From contig NZ_CP195793.1 in assembly GCF_051466335.1 (NCBI RefSeq), positions 3,410,001-3,474,000 of the forward strand: a stretch of DNA of 64,000 nucleotides, read 5' to 3'. Origin of the DNA: Planctomicrobium sp051466335. GTDB lineage: Bacteria; Planctomycetota; Planctomycetia; Planctomycetales; Planctomycetaceae. The notes under the pieces are model-generated. The model saw nothing but the letters and a program-made list of their open reading frames with translations. It was not told where the DNA came from and did no database searches. Shown here in pieces: positions 1-8,399 of the stretch. Made by a program: the position numbers and the translations under genes. Numbering within the stretch: the stretch's first letter is position 1; every line of letters begins with the position of its first letter.

Positions 1-1
1 A

Positions 2-199
2 GCGGCTCAATCTGTCGATTCTACCGAGAGTATTGAAGAACCTATCGTCGCAGCCACAATCAAGCGCAATCGCTTGCAGGCCATTCTCTCCACCAATGTA
101 AGCGTCGCTGCCGTCTCTGAAATGCGTGACGAAGTGCTAGCGATTCTCGGTCCCGATGGATGTCGATTCCAGGCTTCAAATCCTTCCAGCTCTTCCTGA
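2..199 (+). CDS. C-terminal fragment of an unidentified protein
   Basis: An open frame enters from the left edge and ends at TGA 197-199, giving 65 residues. The tail is mixed (AAQSVDSTES near the edge, then a short helical-looking MRDEVLAILG segment, then a Ser-rich end NPSSSS). There is no motif I recognise. It is supported as a real gene end by the strong hairpin 14 bases downstream and by the absence of stops in this frame. The function cannot be assigned from this fragment. Confidence 0.5.
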   Translation, partial: AAQSVDSTESIEEPIVAATIKRNRLQAILSTNVSVAAVSEMRDEVLAILGPDGCRFQASNPSSSS

Positions 200-212
200 G
201 ATGCGGTTGAAC

Positions 213-244
213 TGAGGCGATGATGAGAACACATCATCGCCTCA
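213..244 (+). terminator. Hairpin after the left-edge gene
   Basis: A perfect 13-bp stem (213-225 with 232-244) closes a 6-base loop. There is no clear T-tract after it, so it may be a terminator, a 3' end stabiliser or both. It sits directly downstream of the stop codon at 199. Confidence 0.6.
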
Positions 245-516
245 ATTGCACCCAACACATAAACCCCAATTCATATGCAAGATTGTTGTTTTTATTAACT
301 GTTAAGTTACGCTTCGATCCAGCCGAATTAAGTTGCGATTTAGCAATAAAATTCTTGACTGCCCTCTTTGTGAGGTTATCGTAACAAAACAACTGAGCGA
401 TCACTGAGCACTCGAAGCTCAGAACTCATGAGATCTCGGGGGAACGGTCAAGCTCCGAATGCGACTCAACGCGATCAGCGATTTCGCTGAGAAAATTTCA
501 TTCAGAATTTGCGAAT
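245..516. other. Intergenic region upstream of opgG
   Basis: AT-rich stretch between the left-edge gene's hairpin and the glucan operon. It presumably holds the promoter of opgG, but I see no convincing -35/-10 pair, operator palindrome or RNA gene. Confidence 0.4.
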
Positions 517-2163
517 GTGGGCCAGTTAAAGCAGCCCGTACCTATGCAAACCCTTCTCAACCTTTCTGCACAGTTCGGTCGCGGTGCGCGCCAGCTTCGG
601 TGCACTTCTGTGGCCCTCGCGTTTTCGGCCCTCTTCACTCATCAGATGATTGCAAAAGAGCCCGAAGAGACTGCAGCGAATCAATATCATGTGCTATCTA
701 AGTTAGCGCAGGAACGTTCAGCACAATCATACATTCCACAACCTGAAGTCCCTGCCTCCGTCAAAGATCTCACATACGATCAGTTTCGGTACATCGGTTT
801 CCGCGACGGCAAGGAGATCTGGAGCAACACCACGCTCCCTTTCCGGTTCGGCTTTTATCACAAAGGGTATGTCCATGTTGATGACGTGAAAATCAACGTC
901 GTCTCCAGCGAGACTACTCAACCAGTCCCATTCTCCAAAGACTACTTTCACTATCTCGAAAACGCCGCCAAGCTCGACATTCCACACGATGTTGGATTTG
1001 CCGGGTTTCGAGTCAAAGGGACGTTTCCCGATCAATCCGAACTGAGCGAAATCTTCAGCTTTGTCGGCGCGAGCTATTTCCGCGCGAGAACCGCTCGATC
1101 GGTTCTCGGAACGTCAACGCGCGGACTGGCAATCGATTGCGGACTTCCCAAAGCTGAAGAATTTCCAGTCTTCCGCGAATATTGGATCGTCGAACCTCGC
1201 CATGGCGATGAGTCGCTTCATGTTTTGGCATTGCTCGACAGCCCAAGCGTCACCGGTGCTTATGCGTTTATTCTGACACCGGGTACTGATGTCACGAGTA
1301 TCGATGTTCAAGAGACGCTCTATTTCCGACAAGTGCCGGAAAAAGTGGGACTGGCTCCGATGAGCAGCATGTGGCTTTGGGGGGATTCACTTCCAGGACC
1401 AGATGGGGATCATCGCCCGGAAGTTCATGATGCAGATGGATTGCAGATCAACAGTGAAGACGGCACGTGGCTTTGGCGAGCACTCGGCCAGCAGACGTAC
1501 CCGTCTTTGGTGCAGTTCAAGGCTGACAATCTGAAGGGGTTTGGACTGTTACAACGTGATATCAATCCAGAGCATTATCTGGATGATGAAGCACTCTACC
1601 ATCAGCGCCCCAGCGTCTGGGTTCGACCGAAAAAAGGATGGGAGTCAGGTCGCGTCGAGTTGCTCGAACTCCCTGCCCCCCACGAAGGGATCGACAATAT
1701 CGCGGTCTGGTGGGTTCCGGAAAAAGAGATCAAAGTCGGTGAGCCGCTCGAACTGAGTTACCAGCTCTCTTACTTTTTGGGCGATCTCCCGGAGAACGAT
1801 CTTGGTAAAGCGGTCGCTCATCGTGTGACTCGCAATGCAGATAAGACAATCAAGGTTGAAATCGATTTCCGTGGCCCGCTACTTGCAGAGATTCCAGAGG
1901 ATCAGGCGCCAGTAGCCGAAATCAGTTCAATCCGAGGTGAAGTTCTGTCAACGACTTCGAAGAAACTTCCATCCGGGAATTGGACCTACTCGCTGCTAAT
2001 GCGACCGACGGAAGAAGGTCCATTCGAACTTCGAATCTCGCTGAAAAACGAGTCCCGTGTTCTCACGGAAACATGGGCTTACTTGTGCTCTCTCACTGCT
2101 CCCGAAGTGGCACTTCCGCCATGGAAAGTGATGACGCAAGAAACTAAGGAGTCCGGAAAATGA
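517..2163 (+). CDS. opgG: Periplasmic glucan biosynthesis protein, OpgG/MdoG family
   Basis: 548 residues, typical for OpgG/OpgD. These periplasmic proteins are needed to make beta-glucan backbones (osmoregulated periplasmic glucans). The family signature is clear: LTYDQFRYIGFRDG near residue 84, LPFRFGFYHKG near 108, ASYFRAR near 185 and a VEPRHG segment near 225. The N-terminus has Arg residues and a hydrophobic stretch (SVALAFSALF, residues 31-40), which fits a signal peptide. The start is uncertain: ATG 517 and ATG 544 both lack a good ribosome site. It overlaps the next gene by 4 bases (ATGA), so translation is probably coupled, and opgH follows two genes on. Identification is from conserved motifs and the opgH neighbour; the exact glucan product is unknown. 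Confidence 0.9.
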   Translation: MGQLKQPVPMQTLLNLSAQFGRGARQLRCTSVALAFSALFTHQMIAKEPEETAANQYHVLSKLAQERSAQSYIPQPEVPASVKDLTYDQFRYIGFRDGKEIWSNTTLPFRFGFYHKGYVHVDDVKINVVSSETTQPVPFSKDYFHYLENAAKLDIPHDVGFAGFRVKGTFPDQSELSEIFSFVGASYFRARTARSVLGTSTRGLAIDCGLPKAEEFPVFREYWIVEPRHGDESLHVLALLDSPSVTGAYAFILTPGTDVTSIDVQETLYFRQVPEKVGLAPMSSMWLWGDSLPGPDGDHRPEVHDADGLQINSEDGTWLWRALGQQTYPSLVQFKADNLKGFGLLQRDINPEHYLDDEALYHQRPSVWVRPKKGWESGRVELLELPAPHEGIDNIAVWWVPEKEIKVGEPLELSYQLSYFLGDLPENDLGKAVAHRVTRNADKTIKVEIDFRGPLLAEIPEDQAPVAEISSIRGEVLSTTSKKLPSGNWTYSLLMRPTEEGPFELRISLKNESRVLTETWAYLCSLTAPEVALPPWKVMTQETKESGK

Positions 2164-2726
2164 TTGATTCGATGGTCAGTATCAGTTCCGAGAAAGCTCA
2201 CACATCAAAGCAAGATCTCTACACCATCAAACGAGCGAGATGCCTCGTTGCGGAATACCTGCGCGACTGGGGCATGAGAGATCCAGACGTGGTTGCCGCT
2301 GAGAGTCTCCGTATCGTCAACGAGGCTGAGGGGCGGTTGCACGATTTACATGCGCCCATCACACAATTTGCAATGATTGCCATCGAAATGGCACAAGTAG
2401 AGGTCGAATCGTGTATCTCCAAATACACCTCGTCGCCTCATTCTGCGCCGAAAAGTCGGAGCGCCACACGAGATTCGATCGTTCCGCAACTGAGCAACTT
2501 GCTGCTGAAGTACCCGGAAGCAATTTGTCCTAACGTATCACAGCATTCCGAGCAAATGCAGACCGTCGTGGAGAATTCGATTAATCCGATCATCCCACGA
2601 GTCAATCATCGTGCAATGCGTCCTCAGCCGCGCACGCGCCTGTTCAAGATCTTCAGAAAAGGCTATTGGGTTCACGTGCATCGTCGTGTCACGCATGTGA
2701 CACTGGGGCTCATGGGAATCAAGTAA
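2160..2726 (+). CDS. Unrecognised protein between opgG and opgH
   Basis: 188 residues. The start overlaps opgG by 4 bases and the stop lies 1 base before opgH, so the three genes are almost certainly one translation-coupled unit. I do not recognise a family. The N-terminal 90 residues look helical (KRARCLVAEYLRDWG, VAAESLRIVNEAEG). The C-terminus is strongly basic and aromatic (RTRLFKIFRKGYWVHVHRR). No signal peptide or membrane segment is evident, so it may be cytoplasmic and could contact the OpgH cytoplasmic domain; that is inference from gene order only. Confidence 0.75.
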   Translation: MIDSMVSISSEKAHTSKQDLYTIKRARCLVAEYLRDWGMRDPDVVAAESLRIVNEAEGRLHDLHAPITQFAMIAIEMAQVEVESCISKYTSSPHSAPKSRSATRDSIVPQLSNLLLKYPEAICPNVSQHSEQMQTVVENSINPIIPRVNHRAMRPQPRTRLFKIFRKGYWVHVHRRVTHVTLGLMGIK

Positions 2727-2727
2727 T

Positions 2728-4788
2728 ATGTCGTCGAATCTTCAGGCGATTGAACAGAAGCAGGATGTCTCTTCTGGACGGCCACATCGCGCCGTCCGGT
2801 GGAGACTGTTGGCACTCACATTTCTGACCACGGGTGTTGTGGTTTATCTGTTTGCCAATTTACTGGCCATTAACGGAATGAACATCGCGGAGTACGTGCT
2901 TCTCCCGCTGTTCACAGTCTTGTTCTCGTGGATTGCGTTCTCATTCTGGACCGCAAGCTATGGGGCGATTCTGGCGAGTCGAAATCCTCCGCAGGCGAAA
3001 CCGGAACAGCCAGGCGAAGCAAAGCCGTCGACAGCCCCGTTGTCACAGACCGCTGTCCTGATGCCAATTTACAATGAATCTCCGACCAGCGTTTTTGCGG
3101 GGCTGCAGGCGATGTTGATATCGCTGTCAGCGACGGGACAACAGGGAAGCTTCGACTTTTTTGTCCTCAGCGACACCACCGATCCGGACATCTGGCTCGA
3201 AGAAGAAAGAACATGGGCGCAGTCGGTTGCGGAAAACGGTTCTCAGCCGCGAGTCTTCTATCGAAGACGCCCCAAGAACACGAGCCGCAAAGCAGGCAAC
3301 ATCGCCGACTTCTGCAGTCGCTGGGGTTCGGATTACGAGTGCATGATCGTGCTCGACGCCGATAGCGTGATGGAAGGTGAAACGCTGGTCGAAATGGTCC
3401 GCAGAATGGATGCCGATCCCCAAATCGGGATTCTGCAGGTCCCCCCGACACCGGTGAACCGTTTATCGATGTTCGCCAGACTTCAGCAATTTGCTTCCAG
3501 GTTTTACAGCGACATTTTTATTCGAGGATTTTGTAGCTGGGCGAATTTCGACAGCAATTACTGGGGGCACAATGCAATCATCCGGGTCAAACCTTTCATT
3601 GAGCATTGTGGACTTCCGGTTCTTCCCGGGAAGGCCCCGTTAGGTGGAGAGATACTCAGCCACGACTTTGTCGAAGCAGCGTTGATGGCCCGCGCTGGCT
3701 GGAAAGTCGTCCTCGCCAACGACCTCGAGGGAAGCTACGAAGAGTGCCCGACAACACTCCTCGATTTCGCCAAGCGTGACCAACGGTGGTGTCAGGGAAA
3801 CATGCAGCATATCCGACTGATTTTCAGCGAAGGGTTTCGCCCCGTCAGTCGTCTGCACCTCACAATGGGAGCGATGGCGTATCTGTCCGCACCGCTTTGG
3901 CTCGCCTTCATGGTGCTAAGTGCCATTTCCGTATGGATGGATGGACCTCCACAACCGGGAACAATTTCCTGGGCTGCGGGAGCTTCCGTGATTTTTCTCG
4001 TCACGATGGCACTCCTGCTCCTCCCGAAGCTCTGGAGCATGCTCGCCCTATTTCGACAGCCAGCACGACTTCAGGACTTTGGCGGATGGGAGAATGTCGT
4101 CAGCAGCGTGGCGTTGGAGACACTGGCTTCGATCATCGTTTCACCGATCATGATGCTATTTCATACCCGCTTCGTGCTGACCACGCTGGCAGGTCAAAAA
4201 GTGCATTGGAATGCACAGCAACGTGGCGAAGGGAGCATCAGTCTCGGAGAAGCGTTGCTCGTCTACGGTCCTCATACCGTCGCGGGAATTGTCGCGACGA
4301 TCCTTGTAGGCTATCTCGCCCCTGCCCTTCTTTTCTGGTTCTTCCCCGTCGTCTTTGGACTGATTTTTTCCGTTCCGATTGCGATGATTCTGGGAAGTGT
4401 GAACATGGGTCAGCGACTCGCCCAACAAGGACTGCTTTTGATCCCTGAAGAAATCATCGCGCCCGAAGTGCTTCGGTATCAGCAGCAGGCAATTGAAGCA
4501 GCAGAAAACAATCAATCACAAATTGATCGCGACAAGCTCTTCGATTCCGTGTTGACAGACCCTGCCTTTTACACGCTCCATCGCAATATTCTGTTGGCAA
4601 CAGATTCGAATGTCGCCGCCCCTGCGAGCACCATCAAAGCAGTCGCAGAAATCGTGAAAACCGAAGGGCCAATAGCTGTTTCCAAAGAGCAGCGACGAAC
4701 CATTCTGTCTGATGCTGAAGCGATGAAGTCGCTGCATATTCAGGTGAGAAGTCAGCTGAAGCTGAACCGATCCGCATTAACCACCTGA
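2728..4788 (+). CDS. opgH: Glucan biosynthesis glucosyltransferase, OpgH/MdoH family
   Basis: 686 residues: an inner-membrane GT2 glucosyltransferase that makes the linear glucan backbone from UDP-glucose and moves it to the periplasm. Two N-terminal membrane segments (about residues 27-50 and 55-77) precede the catalytic domain, which starts with AVLMPIYNES. The metal-binding DAD motif lies near residue 209 (MIVLDADS), the base region near 310-330 (SHDFVEAALM) and the product-site motif QRWCQG near 352. Several hydrophobic helices follow (about 385-560). It is shorter than the 847-residue E. coli protein, lacking most of the long N- and C-terminal cytoplasmic extensions. It is the last gene of the opg operon and is followed by a hairpin at 4859. 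Confidence 0.92.
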   Translation: MSSNLQAIEQKQDVSSGRPHRAVRWRLLALTFLTTGVVVYLFANLLAINGMNIAEYVLLPLFTVLFSWIAFSFWTASYGAILASRNPPQAKPEQPGEAKPSTAPLSQTAVLMPIYNESPTSVFAGLQAMLISLSATGQQGSFDFFVLSDTTDPDIWLEEERTWAQSVAENGSQPRVFYRRRPKNTSRKAGNIADFCSRWGSDYECMIVLDADSVMEGETLVEMVRRMDADPQIGILQVPPTPVNRLSMFARLQQFASRFYSDIFIRGFCSWANFDSNYWGHNAIIRVKPFIEHCGLPVLPGKAPLGGEILSHDFVEAALMARAGWKVVLANDLEGSYEECPTTLLDFAKRDQRWCQGNMQHIRLIFSEGFRPVSRLHLTMGAMAYLSAPLWLAFMVLSAISVWMDGPPQPGTISWAAGASVIFLVTMALLLLPKLWSMLALFRQPARLQDFGGWENVVSSVALETLASIIVSPIMMLFHTRFVLTTLAGQKVHWNAQQRGEGSISLGEALLVYGPHTVAGIVATILVGYLAPALLFWFFPVVFGLIFSVPIAMILGSVNMGQRLAQQGLLLIPEEIIAPEVLRYQQQAIEAAENNQSQIDRDKLFDSVLTDPAFYTLHRNILLATDSNVAAPASTIKAVAEIVKTEGPIAVSKEQRRTILSDAEAMKSLHIQVRSQLKLNRSALTT

Positions 4789-4858
4789 GCGACGCCCGTC
4801 GGTCTCCTGCACAGTGGCTTCTCAGCAACAGCGGCGCGACGTCCACCTGATCTGGCCA

Positions 4859-4880
4859 CCTGGAAAATGCGTTTTCCAGG
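4859..4880. terminator. Bidirectional hairpin between opgH and the 4956 gene
   Basis: A perfect 9-bp stem (4859-4867 with 4872-4880) and a 4-base loop. The A/T-rich arms give short A and T runs on either side. It lies between convergent genes and could serve both strands. Confidence 0.6.
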
Positions 4881-4955
4881 CGCCTGTTCGGTGGGCGACT
4901 TTGCAATTGAAGCTCTTAGCAAATTCTTCCCACCGCCACACTCTTTGGGCAGAGT

Positions 4956-5174
4956 CTATTTCAATGGCTGATAGGTAATCCAGTAGTAGGTTGCCCAAGT
5001 CGCTCCAACCATCGCGAGGACGGTATAGAGGAAGAAGAAGGTCAGCAACTTTCCGATTGCTGCTCCCGCAGCTGCGTCATCCCGATCAAACTGCTTGAGA
5101 TCCGATTCGGTAAACAACGATGAATCGTCCGCAGGTTGGTTGATCACAGAATTGTGAGAAGTCTGCTCTGACAT
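4956..5174 (-). CDS. Small single-span membrane protein
   Basis: 72 residues, convergent with opgH. The first 40 residues are polar and acidic (SEQTSHNSV, then DLKQFDRDDAAAG). A single membrane helix follows (KLLTFFFLYTVLAMVGATWATYYW, about residues 43-66) with a very short tail ending QPLK, so the predicted topology has a large N-terminal domain on one side. I do not recognise a named family. It looks genuine because of the clean polar/hydrophobic partition, but its function is unknown. Confidence 0.6.
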   Translation of the reverse strand: MSEQTSHNSVINQPADDSSLFTESDLKQFDRDDAAAGAAIGKLLTFFFLYTVLAMVGATWATYYWITYQPLK

Positions 5175-5389
5175 AAAAACCGGCTGGTTGGGAGTTTACT
5201 GATCTTACTTCAACCCTGATTTTGACGCATCAGGATTGGTTTGTCGAGACCCTCCCGCTGAAGTTTCGAAGAGCGCCTGAGGTTCGCTCTCGTCACTGTT
5301 CATCGAAAAACTGATGAACATTATTGACGATCGTACCGATTCTTCCTATTTTAACGATTCTCAGGTCGGCCACACGTGTCAAAACGTTG

Positions 5390-5412
5390 AATTGGTATAG
5401 CAGCTACCAATT
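5390..5412 (+). promoter_or_regulatory. Palindrome in the leader of the pilin-like gene
   Basis: AATTGGTA (5390-5397) is mirrored by TACCAATT (5405-5412) around a 7-base spacer, ending 22 bases before the chosen start codon. It could be an operator half-site pair or a leader hairpin. There is no direct evidence for either role. Confidence 0.35.
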
Positions 5413-5434
5413 GGCCATCGATGAGGACAATAAA

Positions 5435-5929
5435 ATGAGCTTATTTTCCGCTCTTTTGAGCGATGAAGCGGGGATGATTCTGTCCGCTGAGGCTGCATTT
5501 CTGGGAACTGTTGGTGTTGTAGGCGCTACGGTTGGACTGTCTGCGATCGCTCACTCCATTAACGGTGAGCTTGAGGACGTCGCCTACTCGATCCGATCTC
5601 TGGACCAGAGTTTTGCCTTTGAAGGGCAACGCTCCGCGCATGCCTGGACGGCAGGGTCGAACTTCACCCAAGAACCCGTTGAGGTTTCTCGCGAACGCTT
5701 GAGGCAACAGATCGAAGAGGCGAAGCAGGCAGAACGAGAACGCCAGTCAGAGGACGGTGACGACGCCGGAGATGACGAGACAGACCGGCATGACGACCGG
5801 GACCATGACGATCGCCAACACATTGAGAACGAGAAACAAGAGAGACGGCCTGAACGCCGAAAGAAGAGGGATCGAGACCAGGCTGTTGAAACAAGTTGGA
5901 CGATCGACCAGACCACAGAGTCAATCTAG
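5435..5929 (+). CDS. Flp-pilin-like protein with a long charged tail
   Basis: 164 residues from ATG 5435; a longer frame reaches back to 5324 but lacks family character. The N-terminus matches the planctomycete Flp/Fap-pilin-like pattern: a short polar head (MSLFSALLSDEAG), then a hydrophobic helix (about residues 14-43) containing the LSAEAAFLGTVGVVG stretch, followed by SINGELEDVAYSIRSLDQSF and an AGSNF segment. The Glu in SAE sits where pilins carry their conserved glutamate. From about residue 95 the protein changes to a very charged tail of Glu, Asp, Arg, His and Lys, probably coiled coil or disordered, which is not usual in small pilins. A strong terminator follows, so it is probably monocistronic. 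The role as a surface or pilus subunit is inference. Confidence 0.65.
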   Translation: MSLFSALLSDEAGMILSAEAAFLGTVGVVGATVGLSAIAHSINGELEDVAYSIRSLDQSFAFEGQRSAHAWTAGSNFTQEPVEVSRERLRQQIEEAKQAERERQSEDGDDAGDDETDRHDDRDHDDRQHIENEKQERRPERRKKRDRDQAVETSWTIDQTTESI

Positions 5930-5991
5930 CTTCGTCTCAACAAACCAGTCAAAAGACATCCGGCGTCACACCGTCTGACGGTAAGCATTCG

Positions 5992-6036
5992 AGCCAGTTG
6001 ATCCTCGAGGACTCGAGGGGCAACTGGCTTTTTATA
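5992..6036 (+). terminator. Rho-independent terminator of the pilin-like gene
   Basis: A 9-bp outer stem (5992-6000 with 6021-6029) encloses an inner CCTCGAG/CTCGAGG stem and is followed by a T-rich tract (TTTTTATATTTT). It is 62 bases after the stop codon. Confidence 0.9.
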
Positions 6037-6635
6037 TTTTCGGGGAACCGATCCATCAACTCCGCTCTGAATCGGAATTCAAACCCCAAATCCATCGCAA
6101 ACGCATTAATTCAAAAACGCTCCGTCAAGCCCATCGTGAAAAATTTCAGTAAAAAGTAGGGCCAGCGCACGTCTCTGCCGGAAGTCCGAGCATCAAAATG
6201 AACGCATGTTCGAAGTACTCAAATTTCTGGATTTTGTCATGACTTTTCGTCGTGATGAAGCAAAACAACGTCGAAACACTGTGTGTGGCTCAACCAGTTT
6301 CGAACTTGTGAGCAACGTCACCACAAATCAAGAATCCGTTTTGAAAAGCGGCTTTTCTTGTTGACACGACTTGTCGTTCAGTGAACAATCACCCTTGCGT
6401 CACTAGTCCAATTTGCAACCAACGTCAACCGTTCCAGGTACGCTCGCATTTACTAACGTACCTGTGAGAATCATCAGCATAAGAGGCGAGGATCTGCCCT
6501 TTTGACCGTTTCAAATGGTCACTGATGTAATGATGTTGAGGACATGCTGACGCCCGGGGTTACGCTCATGATGACATCCACGGTTATTGTTCTTTTGCCT
6601 GCCAAATACAGAAATCAATGAGGGGAGACTGACGA
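6037..6635. other. Long intergenic region before the acidic protein
   Basis: About 600 bases without a believable gene. A TTGACA-like hexamer occurs at 6361-6366, overlapping a small palindrome (ACGAC-TT-GTCGT, 6366-6377), but no matching -10 box is evident, so a promoter here is only a possibility. Confidence 0.4.
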
Positions 6636-6950
6636 ATGGAGTTTTCCTTCGAGGTAAATCCTGACCTCGATATCGCGATCGGTACTGAACTGTCTTACGA
6701 AACAGATCAGGACGAACTTGAATTTGTAGAAGATGATTTTGACTTCACGGACGTCGATCCGTTGAATCCAACAGGCGCAAAGCCTGGTTCTGAAGATAAA
6801 GTGAAAATGCTGGCAGCTCGCTATGCCGCTGGAGTTCCATTGTGGCACGATGATGACTGCTACGATCATGGTCCTTCGACTGATCTCCTTCAGGCATTCG
6901 GCACTGACAACGGCAGCGGCAGCCACGACGACATCGACGACGATTTCTAG
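6636..6950 (+). CDS. Small acidic protein of unknown function
   Basis: 104 residues, preceded by a good ribosome site (GAGGGGA, about 6618-6624). It is rich in Asp and Glu (for example DQDELEFVEDDFDF near 28-41) with a more ordinary centre (KVKMLAARYAAGVPLW) and a C-terminus ending DDIDDDF. No signal peptide, membrane helix or cysteine pattern points to a family; the His/Asp cluster HDDDCYDH (about 71-78) could bind cations. It stands alone with a terminator at 7070. It is probably real, but its function cannot be named. Confidence 0.6.
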   Translation: MEFSFEVNPDLDIAIGTELSYETDQDELEFVEDDFDFTDVDPLNPTGAKPGSEDKVKMLAARYAAGVPLWHDDDCYDHGPSTDLLQAFGTDNGSGSHDDIDDDF

Positions 6951-7069
6951 AATCGATTCCGTTGACGTCAGTCACGCTTTGGCAATTTCCCCAGAGTTTA
7001 ACCTCTGAAAGCTGCATTCGTTTGCCTTTCAAGATGAACACGCTTCACCCGTTCATCGCTGACTTTCGA

Positions 7070-7107
7070 CCGGATTCCTGAACCTATTCTCAGGATCCGG
7101 TTTTTTT
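7070..7107 (+). terminator. Rho-independent terminator
   Basis: An 11-bp stem with one bulged T (7070-7081 with 7090-7100) is followed by seven T residues. It closes the acidic-protein transcript and separates it from hisH. Confidence 0.88.
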
Positions 7108-7173
7108 GTTTGATCCACCTACTCATCATGCAATGGCCGCCGTTTTACACTGGCAGCTGAGGGCGAAACTCTC

Positions 7174-7797
7174 GTGATCGGAATTATCGACTACGGCATG
7201 GGAAACCTGCGCAGCGTTCAAAAAGCACTCGAACGACTCGGCGCCCCTGCGGAAATCATTTCCTCCCCCACACAACTGAAGGACTATGAAGGGGTCATCC
7301 TTCCCGGCGTTGGCGCATTCCGCGATGCGATCGCTGAGCTTCGGTCCAAGCAGTTTGACGTCGCTATTCACGACTATCTCAGTGAAGACCGTCCGCTCCT
7401 CGGAATTTGCCTCGGGATGCAATTGCTCTTCGATCGCAGCTACGAAGATGGCGACTACGAAGGGCTCGGCGTCATTCCGGGAGAAGTCGTCCGGTTTCAA
7501 TCGGAGCCAGGTCTCAAAATTCCTCACATGGGTTGGAACTCGCTGACATATAGCACTGCTAACCCATTGATGAATGGGATTGATCAGGGAGACTACGTCT
7601 ACTTTGTGCACAGCTACTTCGTGAAACCTGTGGATCCAGCAGCGATCGTCACACAAACTCAACACGGCACGCAGACCTTTGTTTCTTCAGTGAACAGCAA
7701 CAGCGCTTACGCGACTCAGTTCCACCCGGAAAAGAGCCAACAGGTTGGTCTGAAGATCCTGAGCAATTTTGTCGACCTCGTTCCGATTGCCACGTAG
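7174..7797 (+). CDS. hisH: Imidazole glycerol phosphate synthase, glutaminase subunit HisH
   Basis: 207 residues, the usual length for HisH. It hydrolyses glutamine and passes ammonia to HisF to make IGP and AICAR in histidine synthesis. Class I amidotransferase signatures are complete: IIDYGMGNLRS at the N-terminus, LPGVGAF near 47, the nucleophile Cys79 in GICLGMQ, FVHSYFV near 147, and His184/Glu186 in QFHPEK. The start is GTG 7174, immediately before the family's IGIIDYG. No hisF or other his gene lies nearby, so the pathway genes appear scattered, which is common in planctomycetes. Confidence 0.95.
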   Translation: MIGIIDYGMGNLRSVQKALERLGAPAEIISSPTQLKDYEGVILPGVGAFRDAIAELRSKQFDVAIHDYLSEDRPLLGICLGMQLLFDRSYEDGDYEGLGVIPGEVVRFQSEPGLKIPHMGWNSLTYSTANPLMNGIDQGDYVYFVHSYFVKPVDPAAIVTQTQHGTQTFVSSVNSNSAYATQFHPEKSQQVGLKILSNFVDLVPIAT

Positions 7798-7877
7798 AGT
7801 TCCTTTCAGCAGAATGGGTGGGACCAAATTCTGATCCCCGCGACCCATTGCCAACATAGATTGCATGGAGGCGTCCG

Positions 7878-8099
7878 TTGAATATGCCCGTTACATCACT
7901 TATCGGAACAATTCTCGCTCACCCTGGGCATGGGTCGATCCCTGCGGAATCTCCGCTGCACAACATCATTGAACCTGTCCATGCGATATCCATCTTGGTA
8001 CCGGTCATTGCAATCGTCGCTGCGGTGGTCTATTTCCGCTCATGCTCACGGAAACGAGCGGCAGAACGGATTTCCGGGAAGAAATCAGAATTGTCCTGA
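7878..8099 (+). CDS. Small membrane protein with an HPGHG motif
   Basis: 73 residues if started at TTG 7878, which has GGAG seven bases upstream; ATG 7884 gives 71. It begins with a short hydrophobic stretch, then LAHPGHGSIPAESPLHNIIEPVHA, one clear membrane helix (ISILVPVIAIVAAVVYF, about residues 37-53) and a basic tail (RSCSRKRAAERISGKK), suggesting a C-terminus in the cytoplasm. Four His residues before the helix could bind a metal. It follows hisH by 80 bases. I do not recognise the family. Confidence 0.55.
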   Translation: MNMPVTSLIGTILAHPGHGSIPAESPLHNIIEPVHAISILVPVIAIVAAVVYFRSCSRKRAAERISGKKSELS

Positions 8100-8181
8100 T
8101 CGTCGCGAGATGAGAAGTTCTTGACCGCAGTGGCTGTGCCCCCGCCAAAAGCGGCCAATTCCACGGCAAGCGAGCGTCGCC

Positions 8182-8213
8182 TTCACCGAGTCGTTTTCAG
8201 AAACGACTTGAAG
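8182..8213 (+). terminator. Hairpin downstream of the HPGHG gene
   Basis: AGTCGTTT (8189-8196) pairs with AAACGACT (8201-8208) around a 4-base loop, and flanking TTCA/TGAA bases extend the stem across an internal bulge. There is no immediate T-tract; a run of seven T lies some 20 bases further on. A possible terminator for hisH and the small gene after it. Confidence 0.45.
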
Positions 8214-8298
8214 GTCAAACTCGTCCCTTCAAGGCCGATGGGCAATTTTTTTCTCTGACCACGATCAACGGCCTTCCTGCTCATGGCCTGAGCTCCGC

Positions 8299-8391
8299 TA
8301 GAGCGGCTCTCACGAGAGTGTGGCGCTCCGGCGGCGACAAACGCAGCGTTTGGACGAGTTTTTGCCGCCATTCGCCGCTACACACCCCTGA
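8299..8391. repeat. Dispersed repeat, copy A
   Basis: About 93 bases running from TAGAGC through CACGAGAGTGTGG, CTCCGGCGGCGACAAACGCA and GCGTTTGGACGAG to a CCCCTGA end. The same ordered blocks recur at 8868 and 24415. Its GC-rich inner part is partly self-complementary (GGCGGC ... GCCGCC), so it can fold. It lies in a gene-free kilobase. It looks like an interspersed repeat of REP or small-element type; no transposase is present. Confidence 0.75.
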
Positions 8392-8399
8392 AAAAGCGG

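Noticed and set aside
3786..4448. Plus-strand frame of 220 codons inside opgH
   Set aside because: It overlaps opgH in another frame on the same strand; the opgH frame holds all conserved motifs.
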